This document shows, piece after piece, positions 23,748-33,274 of a stretch of DNA of 64,000 nt. The DNA is taken from contig CP136062.1 in assembly GCA_032622095.1 (NCBI GenBank), forward strand, positions 35,216,918 to 35,280,917, read 5' to 3'. Source of the DNA: Siphonodentalium dalli (Eukaryota; Mollusca; Scaphopoda; Gadilida; Siphonodentaliidae). The translations under genes and the position numbers were made by a program. The stretch's first letter is position 1. Each line of letters opens with the position of its first letter. The notes beneath the pieces were generated by a model, which was not told where the DNA came from, searched no databases, and saw nothing but the letters and a program-made list of their open reading frames with translations.

Positions 23748-23996
23748 ACTAAGATTCATGGATGTCCGTTGAAGTGAGCTTAGTGAGGCTATGTGAAGTG
23801 TATAGTACGTAAACTGTAAACAGTGTATACATGTAGGAAATATGGGTAATTTTAAATATATACATATTTGGCGGAAGGATGCATGGTACTGAATTGGCCA
23901 ATGCTACATGTGACAGAGATAATTTACCAAATAACAGTAAATGAATTAATAGAACATTAACGCTATTCTACTCCGAAAGAGCGCTGGTCACTTTAG

Positions 23997-24175
23997 TTAA
24001 CCATTATCAAAATGAAACCGTTTCCACATAAATGCAGATGTCCTAACGAGCAAGCGAGACAGATTAGAGTGGTTATCTGAGAGTAGAGCGAGATCTCTAG
24101 GTGGCGATCCCAGAAGGGCAGACAGTAGCTGCAGACGGGGTATTTGGTCTAGGTAGAGGAAACAGTCAATGCCAT
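23997..24175 (-). pseudogene. Non-LTR retrotransposon protein, extreme C-terminus (interrupted)
   Basis: On the minus strand this encodes GIDCFLYLDQIPRLQLLSAL through RTSAFMWKRFHFDNG and a stop. The leucine-rich, FMWKRF-like end resembles the last part of many LINE ORF2 proteins. It abuts the left terminus of the 24176-30018 transposon. The matching upstream part is at 30019-30348 on the same strand, and the two join in frame through a shared CATTGAC (IID/GID). Confidence 0.55.
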
Positions 24176-24215
24176 AATTCGTCGCATCGGTGCTAAAGTG
24201 TTCTATATCCATTTT
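24176..24215 (+). repeat. Left terminal inverted repeat (40 bp)
   Basis: It starts AATTCGTCGCATCGGTGCTA and ends CTATATCCATTTT. It is the exact reverse complement of 29979-30018. Confidence 0.9.
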
Positions 24216-24687
24216 GGCGGGAAAATGAGTTATGGGTACCATTGCGCTCAGCGTGGGATTCTGCATCAGAAAACACGTAGTTATCATGCAAGCTATGCCC
24301 TATTTCCCTACAAAACGCTGTGCAAAACTGTTCCAAGATGAGATTGATCATTTTTACCAGTGCTAGATTGTTCTAACTCCAGAGCCAATGAAACACACGC
24401 GATTGAGCACGTGACGTAAGTTTGGCGAATGGCGTGTTCGATACTGTCAACAAATTTCGCTGGATGTTCCAGGTGAGTTTTCTCAATTATCTTGTGTTCT
24501 ATTCACCCAATACGCGAGCTAAACTGAAAATAAAATATTCCTCTTCAATCGGTTAGCATTGTGTTTACTATAATTCGTACATAAAGCGAGTTTTAGCATG
24601 AATTGGAGATAGAACAGTTAAGCACGGAAGAAATTAATGTTACCAAGGGTGCATGTAGTTGATTTTTGGAGATAGAACAGTATAACA
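24191..24687. promoter_or_regulatory. Left subterminal motif cluster (four copies)
   Basis: Copies of a 21-bp motif (TGCTNAANTGTTCTATM then TCCA) occur at 24191-24211 (+, within the inverted terminus), 24361-24381 (+), 24604-24624 (-) and 24667-24687 (-). Such subterminal repeats are typical binding sites for the element's own transposase; that role is inferred. Confidence 0.65.
24385..24419 (+). promoter_or_regulatory. Putative promoter motifs before the F-box gene
   Basis: A CCAAT box (24385-24389), an E-box CACGTG (24408-24413) and an overlapping CRE-like TGACGTAA (24412-24419) stand just upstream of the proposed initiator ATG at 24429. No TATA box was identified. Assignment is by motif and position only. 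Confidence 0.35.
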
Positions 24688-26337
24688 CTGAATCTATACT
24701 ACAATGAAATGAGTACCCTACAGCATTGTCCATTAATTATTTAAAACTATTTGTATTAAACACAATGATTGCAGCTAATATGTGTATACATCGTGGCCAG
24801 ATGCGCGCACCGTGTATATATATATCCGTATGTGTGTCCGGATTGGGGATGAAAAAAGCCAGAGTCAAGTTATTGCCATGTCACGAGTTAATGCCATGTT
24901 CAACGTACGTCCTGCGTACGTCCGTTTGTATATTAATATATTATACATTGGTTTGTGATTGGGTACTATGGCAAGCCAAACTAAAATAATTGGACTTAAG
25001 TCTAATTGTTTTCGACATAATGGCAATTGTTCTGACTATCAATTTGGCGAGCAGGTGCACTTAAGTCAAATTAACCTAATTGGACTTAAGTCCAATTAAT
25101 TGCCACAATGTACAAGTTATAATGTACTCGATCACGACTCGTTTAATAGGCACAATGGGCCATACAATGGACCATACCATTAATGTGTGACGGGTGTACG
25201 GCGACACTCCAGTTATTAAGAGAAATACACATAATGTCAATCAATTGGAATTAAGTCAATTATTTGAAATTATGTGCAGCATTCCATTGTCTATAGCTAT
25301 ATGTTCAATTTATGATAGCATGATTTTGACAAGTCGGCAATACATGACCGGATAGAAGCATGCATTTATTTTTAATTGTTCCAATAAAGCTTTGCAAACT
25401 GAAAAAAATGAGTATGTGTTTCGAAATAGTTTGGAGGTCAGTTTGTCGAATTTCTTGATTGTATTAATGTATTAATTGTATTAATTGTGTTATACACTAT
25501 TTTCTAGATAGTCCTGTAGCCTGCCTGTAAATCCATGTCAGTTTGAGCTCAAGAAATCTTAGTATGTGGTGTATTATACAACTTAATTTTTCTTGTATTT
25601 TCAGATCTGTCTCGGAACCTCTCTCGCTTGATGACTTCCCGGAGTGCCTTGTGGTAAAGATATTCGCATTCCTACCTCTCGTCGAACTCATACAACGAGT
25701 GTCTAGGTGTTGTAAGCGTTTTGGAGAGATAATTAAATATAACGGACAGTTATGGAGACACTTCGAGTTCCACGATGGGATTTCGTTAACCAATCTGGAT
25801 CTGAACTATATAATGTTACATTCCAACTTCTTCATTCACTTTGAGATCGCAAACGCCTACATTAATTGCGAGAGGTGGAACATTGACTTTCAGATTACAC
25901 GTGGTCTGCTTCGAGCTAAACGACTCATATCTCTTAACCTATCTGCATGCGAGCTGTCAACGTTATGTTTCCTGCCCTTGCTTACGAGATTAGAATTTCT
26001 TGATGTATCGGAATGCACCAACATACAAGACGCTGATTTTACGACTATTAAATGTTGTGTAAACTTGAAACATTTATATATTTCTTTCACTGGTATTCGC
26101 TCTGGAACTGTCTTCTTGATCACACAACACCTGACAAGTTTGCAAACACTAGACATATCAGGAATCCCGTTCTCTTTGCTTGATGCTTTCAGTTTACTAA
26201 ACCTTGTCATTAACAGTTCAATCACCTACCTTCAACTAACACTTGAGAACAAATCGTCGCTTGAGTCATTTCGCAGAGAAGCTAAGCGGCATACCAACTG
26301 TTGTGTTTCTGTTGATTCTATCGACCTGTACAGGTGA
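24429..26337 (+). CDS. F-box/LRR protein, two exons, carried by the transposon
   Basis: Proposed exons are 24429-24472 and 25605-26337, giving 258 residues. The donor is CCAG|GTGAGT at 24472 and the acceptor TTGTATTTTCAG ends at 25604; the phase matches, joining ...AGCSR to SVSEPLSLDDF. Residues about 22-68 form an F-box (LDDFPECLVVKIFAFLPLVE, then CCKRF and LWRHFEF). This domain normally binds SKP1 within an SCF ubiquitin ligase. Leucine-rich repeats follow (LISLNLSACELSTL, LEFLDVSECTNI, LKHLYISFTGI, LQTLDISGIPF), a likely substrate-binding surface. The stop codon lies nine bases before the transposase-like ATG. Role is inferred: turnover of a host or transposase protein, or an accidentally captured host gene. 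The F-box exon is secure, exon 1 less so. Confidence 0.75.
24988..25097. repeat. CTTAAG palindromes in the F-box gene intron
   Basis: AATTGGACTTAAGTCCAATT at 25078-25097 is a perfect 20-base palindrome. 24988-25007 differs by one base, and a half-matching GTGCACTTAAGTCAAATT lies near 25056. They resemble the cluster at 288-430 in core but not in flanks. Confidence 0.75.
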
Positions 26338-26345
26338 ACACCACC

Positions 26346-28527
26346 ATGGACGTTCAAGAAGCTTTGGAACTGTTCGACAACATACCTGAAACTGCCTTGG
26401 AAGATTCCGATATTGATGACTGCATTGTTAGCGTAGATCCTGTGATCAATTTCAATGACGACCAAGCACCGTCTGATAGTGACTGCATGCTTAATGCTGG
26501 GTCTAGTGAAACTCTATTAGACAAGTTTTCTCACGTGCAAACAATCGTTGACATTTTTCAAGATGTCATAGTTCCAGAGGTGTGCCCTATCAGTAACCTT
26601 CGCCCGACTTCAGAGTTATGTATTGATGAGTATCGCGATATCCCGGATCACGAGGAAGATGAAACTGCAACTGCCGGCACCAGTACACCGGCAGTTGATA
26701 CATTGCCACACATTAGTGTGACTGGTCCAAGTGTTGATCCAGGGGAAACTACAACACGGAGTGTATCTACAGATACATGTACCGCCCAAAATGATAAGCC
26801 TACTAGAAAATCGCGCAAGCGGGTTCGGGACCCGGTAGCATGGACAAGAAATGTGCGCAAACGGATGCGGCAGGCTGGCGAAAACTATAATGATTATAAG
26901 GGCAGAGGAAAAGAAGCAAAACGCGTGAAGAAAAAAAAAGATTGTAATGGAAAATGTCGGTACAAATGTTCAATAATGATTACAGAGGACGAGAGACAAT
27001 CCGTACATACAAAATTTTGGGAGCTAACTGACACAGAAAAAAATGGATTCTACGCGCGCAACACAGAACGCGTAAACACAGAACGTGCGCGCCCTAGTTC
27101 AAAATCTGATGAACACACCCCGAAAAGGAGAAATTTCTCAATTAAATACTATTTCACAGTCAATGATTCAAAAATTCGTGTATGTAAGGAGTACTTTCTG
27201 ACCACCCTGGACATTAGTCAGCGAAGGATCAGCTATTTCCACGAACGGTGCGACGATGGTGGTTTTGAGGATAGAAGAGGTAGACATATTAAAAAAAAAG
27301 TACCAGATCATGTTGTTCAGCACGTACGGGACCACATAAATTCCTTTCCAAGAATACCGTCTCACTACTGTAGGAGTACGACAAAGAGGGAATACCTTGA
27401 ACCAGGATTATCACTGTCAAAAATGTATCAGATATATACCGAATGGTGCTCACAACACGGCTTCACTGTGATCAATCAAAATTATTACAGAAATGTTTTC
27501 AACTACGAATTTAACCTTGGATTCCATGTTCCCAAAAAGGATTTGTGTGATAAGTGTTCTCTGTATAATGCCAGTGTGAAAAATTCCGAAAATATTTCCG
27601 ACAATGTAATGTCGTTATACCTGGCACATATGAATGATAAGGATAATACACGCGCACAGAGAAAAAGAGATCGTGATGGTGGAGACGTAGTAATATGTTT
27701 TGACATGCAAAACGTAATAACATTACCAAAATCGAACGTCTCTAATTTTTTTTACAAAAGGAAGCTCACTACATTCAACCTAACTGCCAATTGTTCTAAA
27801 AATAAAATTAACTACAACGCTATATGGACAGAGAATCAGTCGGGTAGAGACGGCAATTCAATCGCAAGCGCATTGATTAAACTTTTGAAACGAATACTAG
27901 TGGATTTGCCCGAAACTAAAACAGTCATACTGTGGAGTGATTCTTGTGTTCCACAAAATCGGAATTCACACATGTCGCTAGCGTTAAAGCATTTTCTTGA
28001 TACCCACCCAAACATAGACAGGATTGAACAGAAGTTTTCCACTCCAGGTCACTCCTCAGTGCAGGAGGTGGACAACGCACACTCGCATTTCGAAAAAATG
28101 ATGTCTGTGTCGGAAATAATGAGCCCAATGGCTTTAATAAGGGTGCTTACACATGTACGTGAAAATTACACCCGCGTTATACAAATGCAGAATGATGATT
28201 TCTTTAATTATCAAAAAGCAGCCTCACACTTTAAGTTTAACCGGGGTACCATTCACTCAAGTGAAACATGTGGTGTATGAAAAACTAAAGCCAAACACGT
28301 GTGCATTTAAGTTGGATTTTGCGGCGTTGGATTTCAGTGAGGCGTCTCTAATTCCAGCTAGTCGCCGACAGAGAACTATCGCTATACCGACACCAGAAAT
28401 TGTACAAAAGCGACCGAAGCTCTCCAAAGAAAAACTCGCCGATCTCAAGAGTATGCTGAAATACATGTCCACGTTCGATAGGGAATATTATGAAGCAGTC
28501 TTTTTCAAGAAGAAGAGGAGGGGATAG
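26346..28527 (+). CDS. Transposase-like protein (DUF7869-type), one probable frameshift
   Basis: The ATG at 26346 has an ideal Kozak context (caccaccATGG). The frame runs 644 codons to 28280. The acidic N-terminus is followed by a basic KRVRDPVAWTRNVRKRMRQA segment, a cysteine cluster CNGKCRYKC (about residue 200) with FWELTD, and CDKC (about 400). The C-terminal core has VICFDMQNVITLPK (D453), LWSDSC.PQNRN (D532) and GHSSVQEVDNAH (D576). This pattern matches invertebrate DUF7869-type proteins (from memory), likely an RNase H-like catalytic core; the acidic triad is inferred. The frame breaks in GGGG at 28243-28246. In the next frame, family-like sequence (VPFTQVKHVVYEKLKP) continues to 28527, ending KKKRRG. 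A one-base insertion or sequencing error explains this; corrected length would be 726 residues. Confidence 0.7.
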
Positions 28528-28574
28528 TGGTTCATTCACAGACTTCAAGTGTACTTGTATAATTATATTGTCCA

Positions 28575-28639
28575 TTGAGTGCAATAATGTACCGACTACA
28601 TTTATAATATGAATACAGTTGGCACCTTATTGCACTCAA
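28575..28639. terminator. Hairpin shortly after the transposase-like gene
   Basis: TTGAGTGCAATAA at 28575-28587 is the exact reverse complement of 28627-28639. The loop is 39 bases, and the left arm begins 48 bases after the stop codon. It could be a 3'-end structure or a nested repeat. The nearest AATAAA seen is at 29047-29052. Confidence 0.35.
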
Positions 28640-29727
28640 GGGATGATAAACGGTAACGCTTCACGCATACATGTACATGTAGCGCTACATAATCTGGTGT
28701 TGTTATAAAGAAGTTCATTGTGTTCTGTTGATTTGTTCTGGTGAAAAACGGTTAAACTTGTTGTTTCCATGAGACCAATATGTACTATGTTTTAGAACCC
28801 GTGGATGAGGATCCGGGTTCCAGTTAATTTTGTATAATGACTTCCCCAAGTACCGGGGTATAGGACATATATTATTGAGTTTCTATTTCTCCATGTGGTT
28901 TCGAATTAAAGGTTTTGAGTATTAGCAGCAATTTTTAGATACAAATCTCTCCCCAAAACGGTGAACCGGAACAAAAGAATTGACCTATCCTGATTTGACA
29001 TAATGCATGATTAAAGGTCCATTTTTATTCGAATCACCAAATTACAAATAAACATACTCCATATTATACCATTGTATAACATATACCATGTATCAGAAGA
29101 AGCTCCAACAACGTTGCATTTTTAACTTATCCGGTTGATTAAACTGTGAACATGTCCTTTTGTCGAGGTACGGTTGTGTGGTCTGTGCTTATTTTTTATC
29201 CAGACTGAATAGTCAATAACAATTATTTTGTATAGGCATAATCGGTGACTCGAGCAACAAATGGACATTTAAATTTAAGATGCAGTTGGTATCAATCGGG
29301 CTTGTTGAACTGCATGCTTGTAATATGGTCGGGTATACCACAACTTAATGACATAATCCCAACGTGTATTGGTAAAGTCAGAAAACACCGGTTAAGAGGT
29401 CAGAAGTCAATGTGGAACATTTCTAAACACTTTCTGTTGTCGCATTATTCTGGAACTTGTCAGCTTTTTTTTGCTGTTTCCGTGACATAAAGCAGCGATT
29501 CTTCACGAAACTAACAATATTAAGATGCATTAGCTGGTTTTTAATCGCATTATAGAAATGTCCCAATTAATGTGACCTCTGACCTCTAAACTGGTGTTGA
29601 TATTGACTTTACGAATGGGCTTGATGAATGATTAATTGCGTTGGATTTATTTGTAATATTGAATGAAATGGCAGCGTATCGACGATGTTCCCATTTTAGT
29701 ATGTATTATTAACTGGGCTGATACACG
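28640..29727. other. Right interior of the transposon, no gene recognised
   Basis: AT-rich sequence between the transposase-like gene and the right subterminal repeats. An 81-codon frame at 29245-29490 has no recognised domain. Confidence 0.4.
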
Positions 29728-30003
29728 TGCTATAATGTTCTATATCCATACCCACTTAAGCACACAACAAATCCGGGTCAAATAGCGCTTAAGTGTTCTA
29801 TCTCCAAACACGTTTTATTGAATAATTTGGACGACAGTTCGTTTCTACCACGGAAACTATGTCAGTATTATTGTTTTATGGTCCGACATCGATAGCTAAT
29901 GCGTTTTTACGAAATGATACCTCTGGGTGTGCCCCATGGCACGCCAAAATTTCAATGTCGATTTCCCACAAAAATGACAAAATGGATATAGAACACTTTA
30001 GCA
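29728..30003. promoter_or_regulatory. Right subterminal motif cluster (three copies)
   Basis: Copies of the 21-bp motif with core TGTTCTATMTCCA occur at 29728-29748 (+), 29786-29806 (+) and 29983-30003 (-, within the inverted terminus). They match those at the left end. Confidence 0.65.
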
Positions 30004-30018
30004 CCGATGCGACGAATT
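29979..30018 (-). repeat. Right terminal inverted repeat (40 bp)
   Basis: It is the exact reverse complement of 24176-24215 and ends CGATGCGACGAATT. Confidence 0.9.
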
Positions 30019-30348
30019 GTCAATGATGTGGTACCACATGTCATTCCGAATATGTAGCAATGACGGGCAGTCTAACAAGATATGTTGTACTACACATGAG
30101 TAGGTCGCTAAACAATGTTTGCATATATCATTTTGTCCGAAAGCTGTATGTGCGATTATGCGACCGATCAAGAGGAATACAAATTTTTCCTCCGGAAATT
30201 GTGAGCATAGTTTCCATATACCGATCGTCCGTAGCGTGGGGTGAATGGTACGGAATGCTGTTAAAGAGGAGTCGTCGGAGATACGATTATACCAGTCAAG
30301 TTCATCTAACTCCTTTACAGCTGTCCTTACCAAGCGTTTCCACACCAT
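30019..30348 (-). pseudogene. Non-LTR retrotransposon protein, C-terminal zinc-binding region (fragment)
   Basis: Minus-strand coding sequence reads WKLCSQFPEEKFVFLLIGRI, then CKHCLATYSCVVQHILLDCP and LHIRNDMWYHIID. The C..C...H...C pattern followed by CP.L...R is typical of the zinc-binding C-terminus after the reverse transcriptase domain in LINE ORF2 proteins. It continues in frame into 23997-24175 once the 24176-30018 transposon is removed. The upstream end is truncated where the GGCCCATGCCACC tail element begins, so no reverse transcriptase motifs are present. Confidence 0.65.
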
Positions 30349-30433
30349 AGGCCCATGCCACCCCCGGCCGAAAATACCCCCACATACCAAGTTTCATCGA
30401 AATCGGCTCGGTCGTTTTCGAGTCCATCGCGAT

Positions 30434-30464
<31 letters not shown>

Positions 30465-30490
30465 ACAGATCTTCCAAAATATATAATAGA
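30349..30490 (+). mobile_element. Tail element: GGCCCATGCC...TTTCATCGAAATCGG...(CA)n...CTTCCAAAATATATA
   Basis: It begins GGCCCATGCCACCCCCGG, continues through TTTCATCGAAATCGGCTCGG and TTTTCGAGTCCATCGCG, then a CA microsatellite and GATCTTCCAAAATATATAATAG. It matches the last part of the 33275-34323 element almost throughout. The blocks resemble 3' ends found in many invertebrate retroposons, but the parent family was not identified. Confidence 0.7.
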
Positions 30491-30719
30491 TATATAAATT
30501 GACTATGCAGGTACCGTATATAACAAGACTTATATGAGTAAAGTGGTTAACTGACCAGGTATTGGTACTCCGTGTCTTATGTATATTGTGGATTTATTAA
30601 ATATGATAACTTAATATGAATAAAGCGCATACATTAATGCTGAAATTGAAGCGAATATAAGTGATTTCCCCAACGGATGATTTTGTGTTATTTTGTATCG
30701 AATGTATGTTGTGTCAAAC

Positions 30720-30750
<31 letters not shown>

Positions 30751-31340
30751 ATTCTCTTTCATTCCCTTTCTCACCCTTAACTTCCGTATTACAATGTAAT
30801 ACCGTATCTCAATCCTAAATAATATTCCAATCAATCAAAATTATATATCCCGTCTGCTTTACCCCAAGTGATATTTTTGTCACTTGAGGTAACATTTATT
30901 CCACGAGGAGAGGACTTTAAAAAAGCATTTTGCTTGTTGTCCAATCCTCTTCATAAATCTATATATTTCTACATGTATATTATGTTTATGTCATATGTTT
31001 GATTTTTTTGAAATAAATATTGTTTACACCAATATAAGTGAATTGGTCGTTTTGATAAATATGGGCGCGTTAAATATATGATGGGGGTTACACTATATAT
31101 ATGTAAAAATACATGCATTTTGATATATATTGAAGCGGATCTAAATCAAGTGGTTGTTCGGACGTGTATAGGTACTTAAAAATATAATGGTGGGAGGGGT
31201 TATATAGGGCGTATACTCTATATGTATACATAATTGTTTCAATTGAAATGGATATATGTAAAGTGGTTATTTGAGTATACGGATAGGTATTTATATAATG
31301 ACTAGAGTGTAACATATGTATTATGTACGGCATGTAGTAT
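30491..31340. other. No gene seen; (CT)n microsatellite at 30724-30751
   Basis: AT-rich sequence with a CT dinucleotide run and TATATG-rich stretches. Minus-strand frames are low complexity. Confidence 0.5.
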
Positions 31341-31559
31341 ACTCATATATTATTCTTGTACATTAATACAGACATTTGGGCGAATCCTGGGCCAGTGATC
31401 AGCATTGGAGTAAAAGATACAAGAAATGCATGCGTTTTGGGAAATTCAATTTACGATTGGTATCATGATATCCGTAATAATGATGATTCTATATTTATCT
31501 CAACTACGTGGCCATCCTATAAATCCAACTATAGATCATTTCATGAATCTCTACTCTAG
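31341..31559 (+). pseudogene. Non-LTR retrotransposon ORF2 N-terminus with NPGP motif (decayed)
   Basis: The plus frame reads LYINTDIWANPGPVISIGVK, then NACVLGNSIYDWYHDIRNND and SIFISTTW, and stops at 31559. Many invertebrate CR1-like LINE proteins start with a GDIExNPGP segment, a 2A-like sequence. They then enter the apurinic endonuclease domain, with an N..SL.NK..D...I...DI..I.ETW pattern. This segment follows that order but lacks the usual E before NPGP, has no initiator ATG, and is truncated. It is read as a relic. Confidence 0.4.
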
Positions 31560-33274
31560 CTACGCATGTAGAGATCATATTCCACATGGGAACTTTTGCA
31601 TGTTCTGACCCGTCTTGACGGTATATATATATATGTTGTTTTGTGAGCCGATATCGCAATAAACAGAAAATTAATTTCCCAGGAGAAATTCCATGATGTA
31701 AGCGAATCAAAGCAAATAAAATGGCACAGAAATTCACATAAATCATGCAATCTCGAACTGGGACCTTCACCAATTGTGAAATACATTGTGAAGGAACAGG
31801 TATTAACTAAGAAAGATAACACCTGCTTTGTTTTCGAATATTAAAGATAAAGATAAAGATACCCGCCTGAACATCTAACAGTTCACATGTACAGTAATAC
31901 CGGTGAGAGCTTTCCGATGAATGGCAACATGCCATATTTCCGACTAAATCCAGAAAAGTTACCCATAATTCTGCTCTGGTTAAGGAGTCGATTACTTAAG
32001 ACATTGCTGTATATATTGAACGGTGGAATAAGATAGGATATTGTATTTCAATATACACATATTAATACATAATACATTTGACAAATATTGTATTGTATAT
32101 TCGATGGGGTGGCATAGTCAGGCTAGACTGTGGAATGTGGTCACTGCATGCGTAGGTAAAGAGTAGAGATGCATGGCATGATCTAAAATGCAATCAGAAA
32201 ATTCAGGCTTTACGCGGCGTTTCATACCTAAGATGGATTAGTAATTTCCATGCCACAAAATAATGACGATCTTCCAGAACGAAGTATTGTCCAAGTACAA
32301 CAAGCGGCTGTACGGGTGCTGGCTCGCCCGGAATTTAAGATCAACAATAGAACAATTACTTTAACCCTTTCTATACTCAATACTCATTGGCGGGTTGTCC
32401 CTTAGGCAATATTCAGACAACAAGTTCAACGTCGTTTGTTGAACTTGATGTCTGAATATTTCCCACCAATGAATATGAATCCTTCTGCAATTGAAATTTT
32501 TTTTTTTGGCTGTCGACGTGTATCCTTAATATATATCCAAAGCACCTTCCCAGTGCATACTGTTTGAACAGAATGGGAGAATCCATTTAATATAGCCAGG
32601 GTTAAAGACGAAAGCCCGTGCAATAGTGAGCAAACATACTTAGGCGAATGGACATAACACATTGTTTCAAGATAAAGAAAGATAATTCTAGAACGGAAAA
32701 TGCAAACAACGACATATGGTCCTCGTTTGAAAGCGTGCATACTAAATTTTATTGAAATTCAAAAATGTACCCCACGCGGACACCAAATCGATTCTCCGCA
32801 GAACAATAGTTACATTATAATCAGCGCACTCGTCTGCCCTCTGCGCGCATAAGTGCGGATGTGTAGTTTTATACGTTAAATATATTGATAACAAATTCCC
32901 CAACCAGACATCCGAGCAACTCGATGCCGATGAGCACCCACCAACCCAGCCTTTCAAATATGTGTATAAATGTATGTTATCTCAAATCACTTAGCGGATT
33001 AATTACACAGTGTATGAACTCTTCGCAAATCTCTCGTTATGCATACCTTATTGGACAAAAGCAGACAAACCCTCTTTGTTGTCTCGTGATGAAAAACGGG
33101 AACTATCTCTCTTTCAGAGACACTAATTACATTTCATAATAAAGTATGACAACAGAGAGTAATTATCACTAAATAGAACATGGAAATTCACATGAACCAC
33201 CAACCCATGAGACGACCCCCCCCCCCCATGAAGTGAAATATCCACCGTTATGTTCACACTCAAGATTATATCAT
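31560..33274. other. No firmly identified gene
   Basis: AT-rich intergenic sequence holding the hairpin at 32385-32473, a short AAAGAT repeat near 31843-31860 and a C12 tract at 33216-33227. Frames of 70-104 codons on both strands show no recognised domain. Confidence 0.4.
32385..32473. repeat. Imperfect inverted repeat (small MITE-like hairpin)
   Basis: AATATTCAGACAACAAGTTC plus AAC (32408-32430) pairs with 32438-32460 with one mismatch across a 7-base loop. An outer block CATTGGCGGG near 32385 pairs with CCCACCAATG near 32463. There is no coding content. Confidence 0.7.

Larger units (their letters stand above)
24176..30018 (+). mobile_element. 5.84-kb DNA transposon carrying F-box/LRR and transposase-like genes
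   Basis: The ends are exact 40-bp inverted repeats (24176-24215 and 29979-30018). Seven copies of a 21-bp motif with core TGTTCTATMTCCA sit near the two ends. The element interrupts a LINE C-terminal coding region. GTCAATG occurs at 24165-24171 and 30019-30025 as a likely target duplication; four extra bases, CCAT, separate the left copy from the terminus. Inside are a two-exon F-box/LRR gene and a transposase-like ORF, both on the plus strand. The intact termini, subterminal sites, in-frame host junction and transposase-like ORF support a single autonomous-type unit. Superfamily is not certain. Confidence 0.75.

Noticed and set aside
22933-23772. Several histidine/threonine/tyrosine-rich frames
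   Set aside because: They are low-complexity translations of CA, TACA and TA microsatellites.
25543-25604. F-box gene start at the ATG at 25543
   Set aside because: The segment reads like intron sequence and ends in a strong splice acceptor (TTGTATTTTCAG). Exon 1 at 24429-24472 joins in phase.
26334-26345. Start of the transposase-like ORF at the GTG at 26334
   Set aside because: A GTG start is unlikely in a nuclear gene. The ATG at 26346 has an ideal Kozak context.
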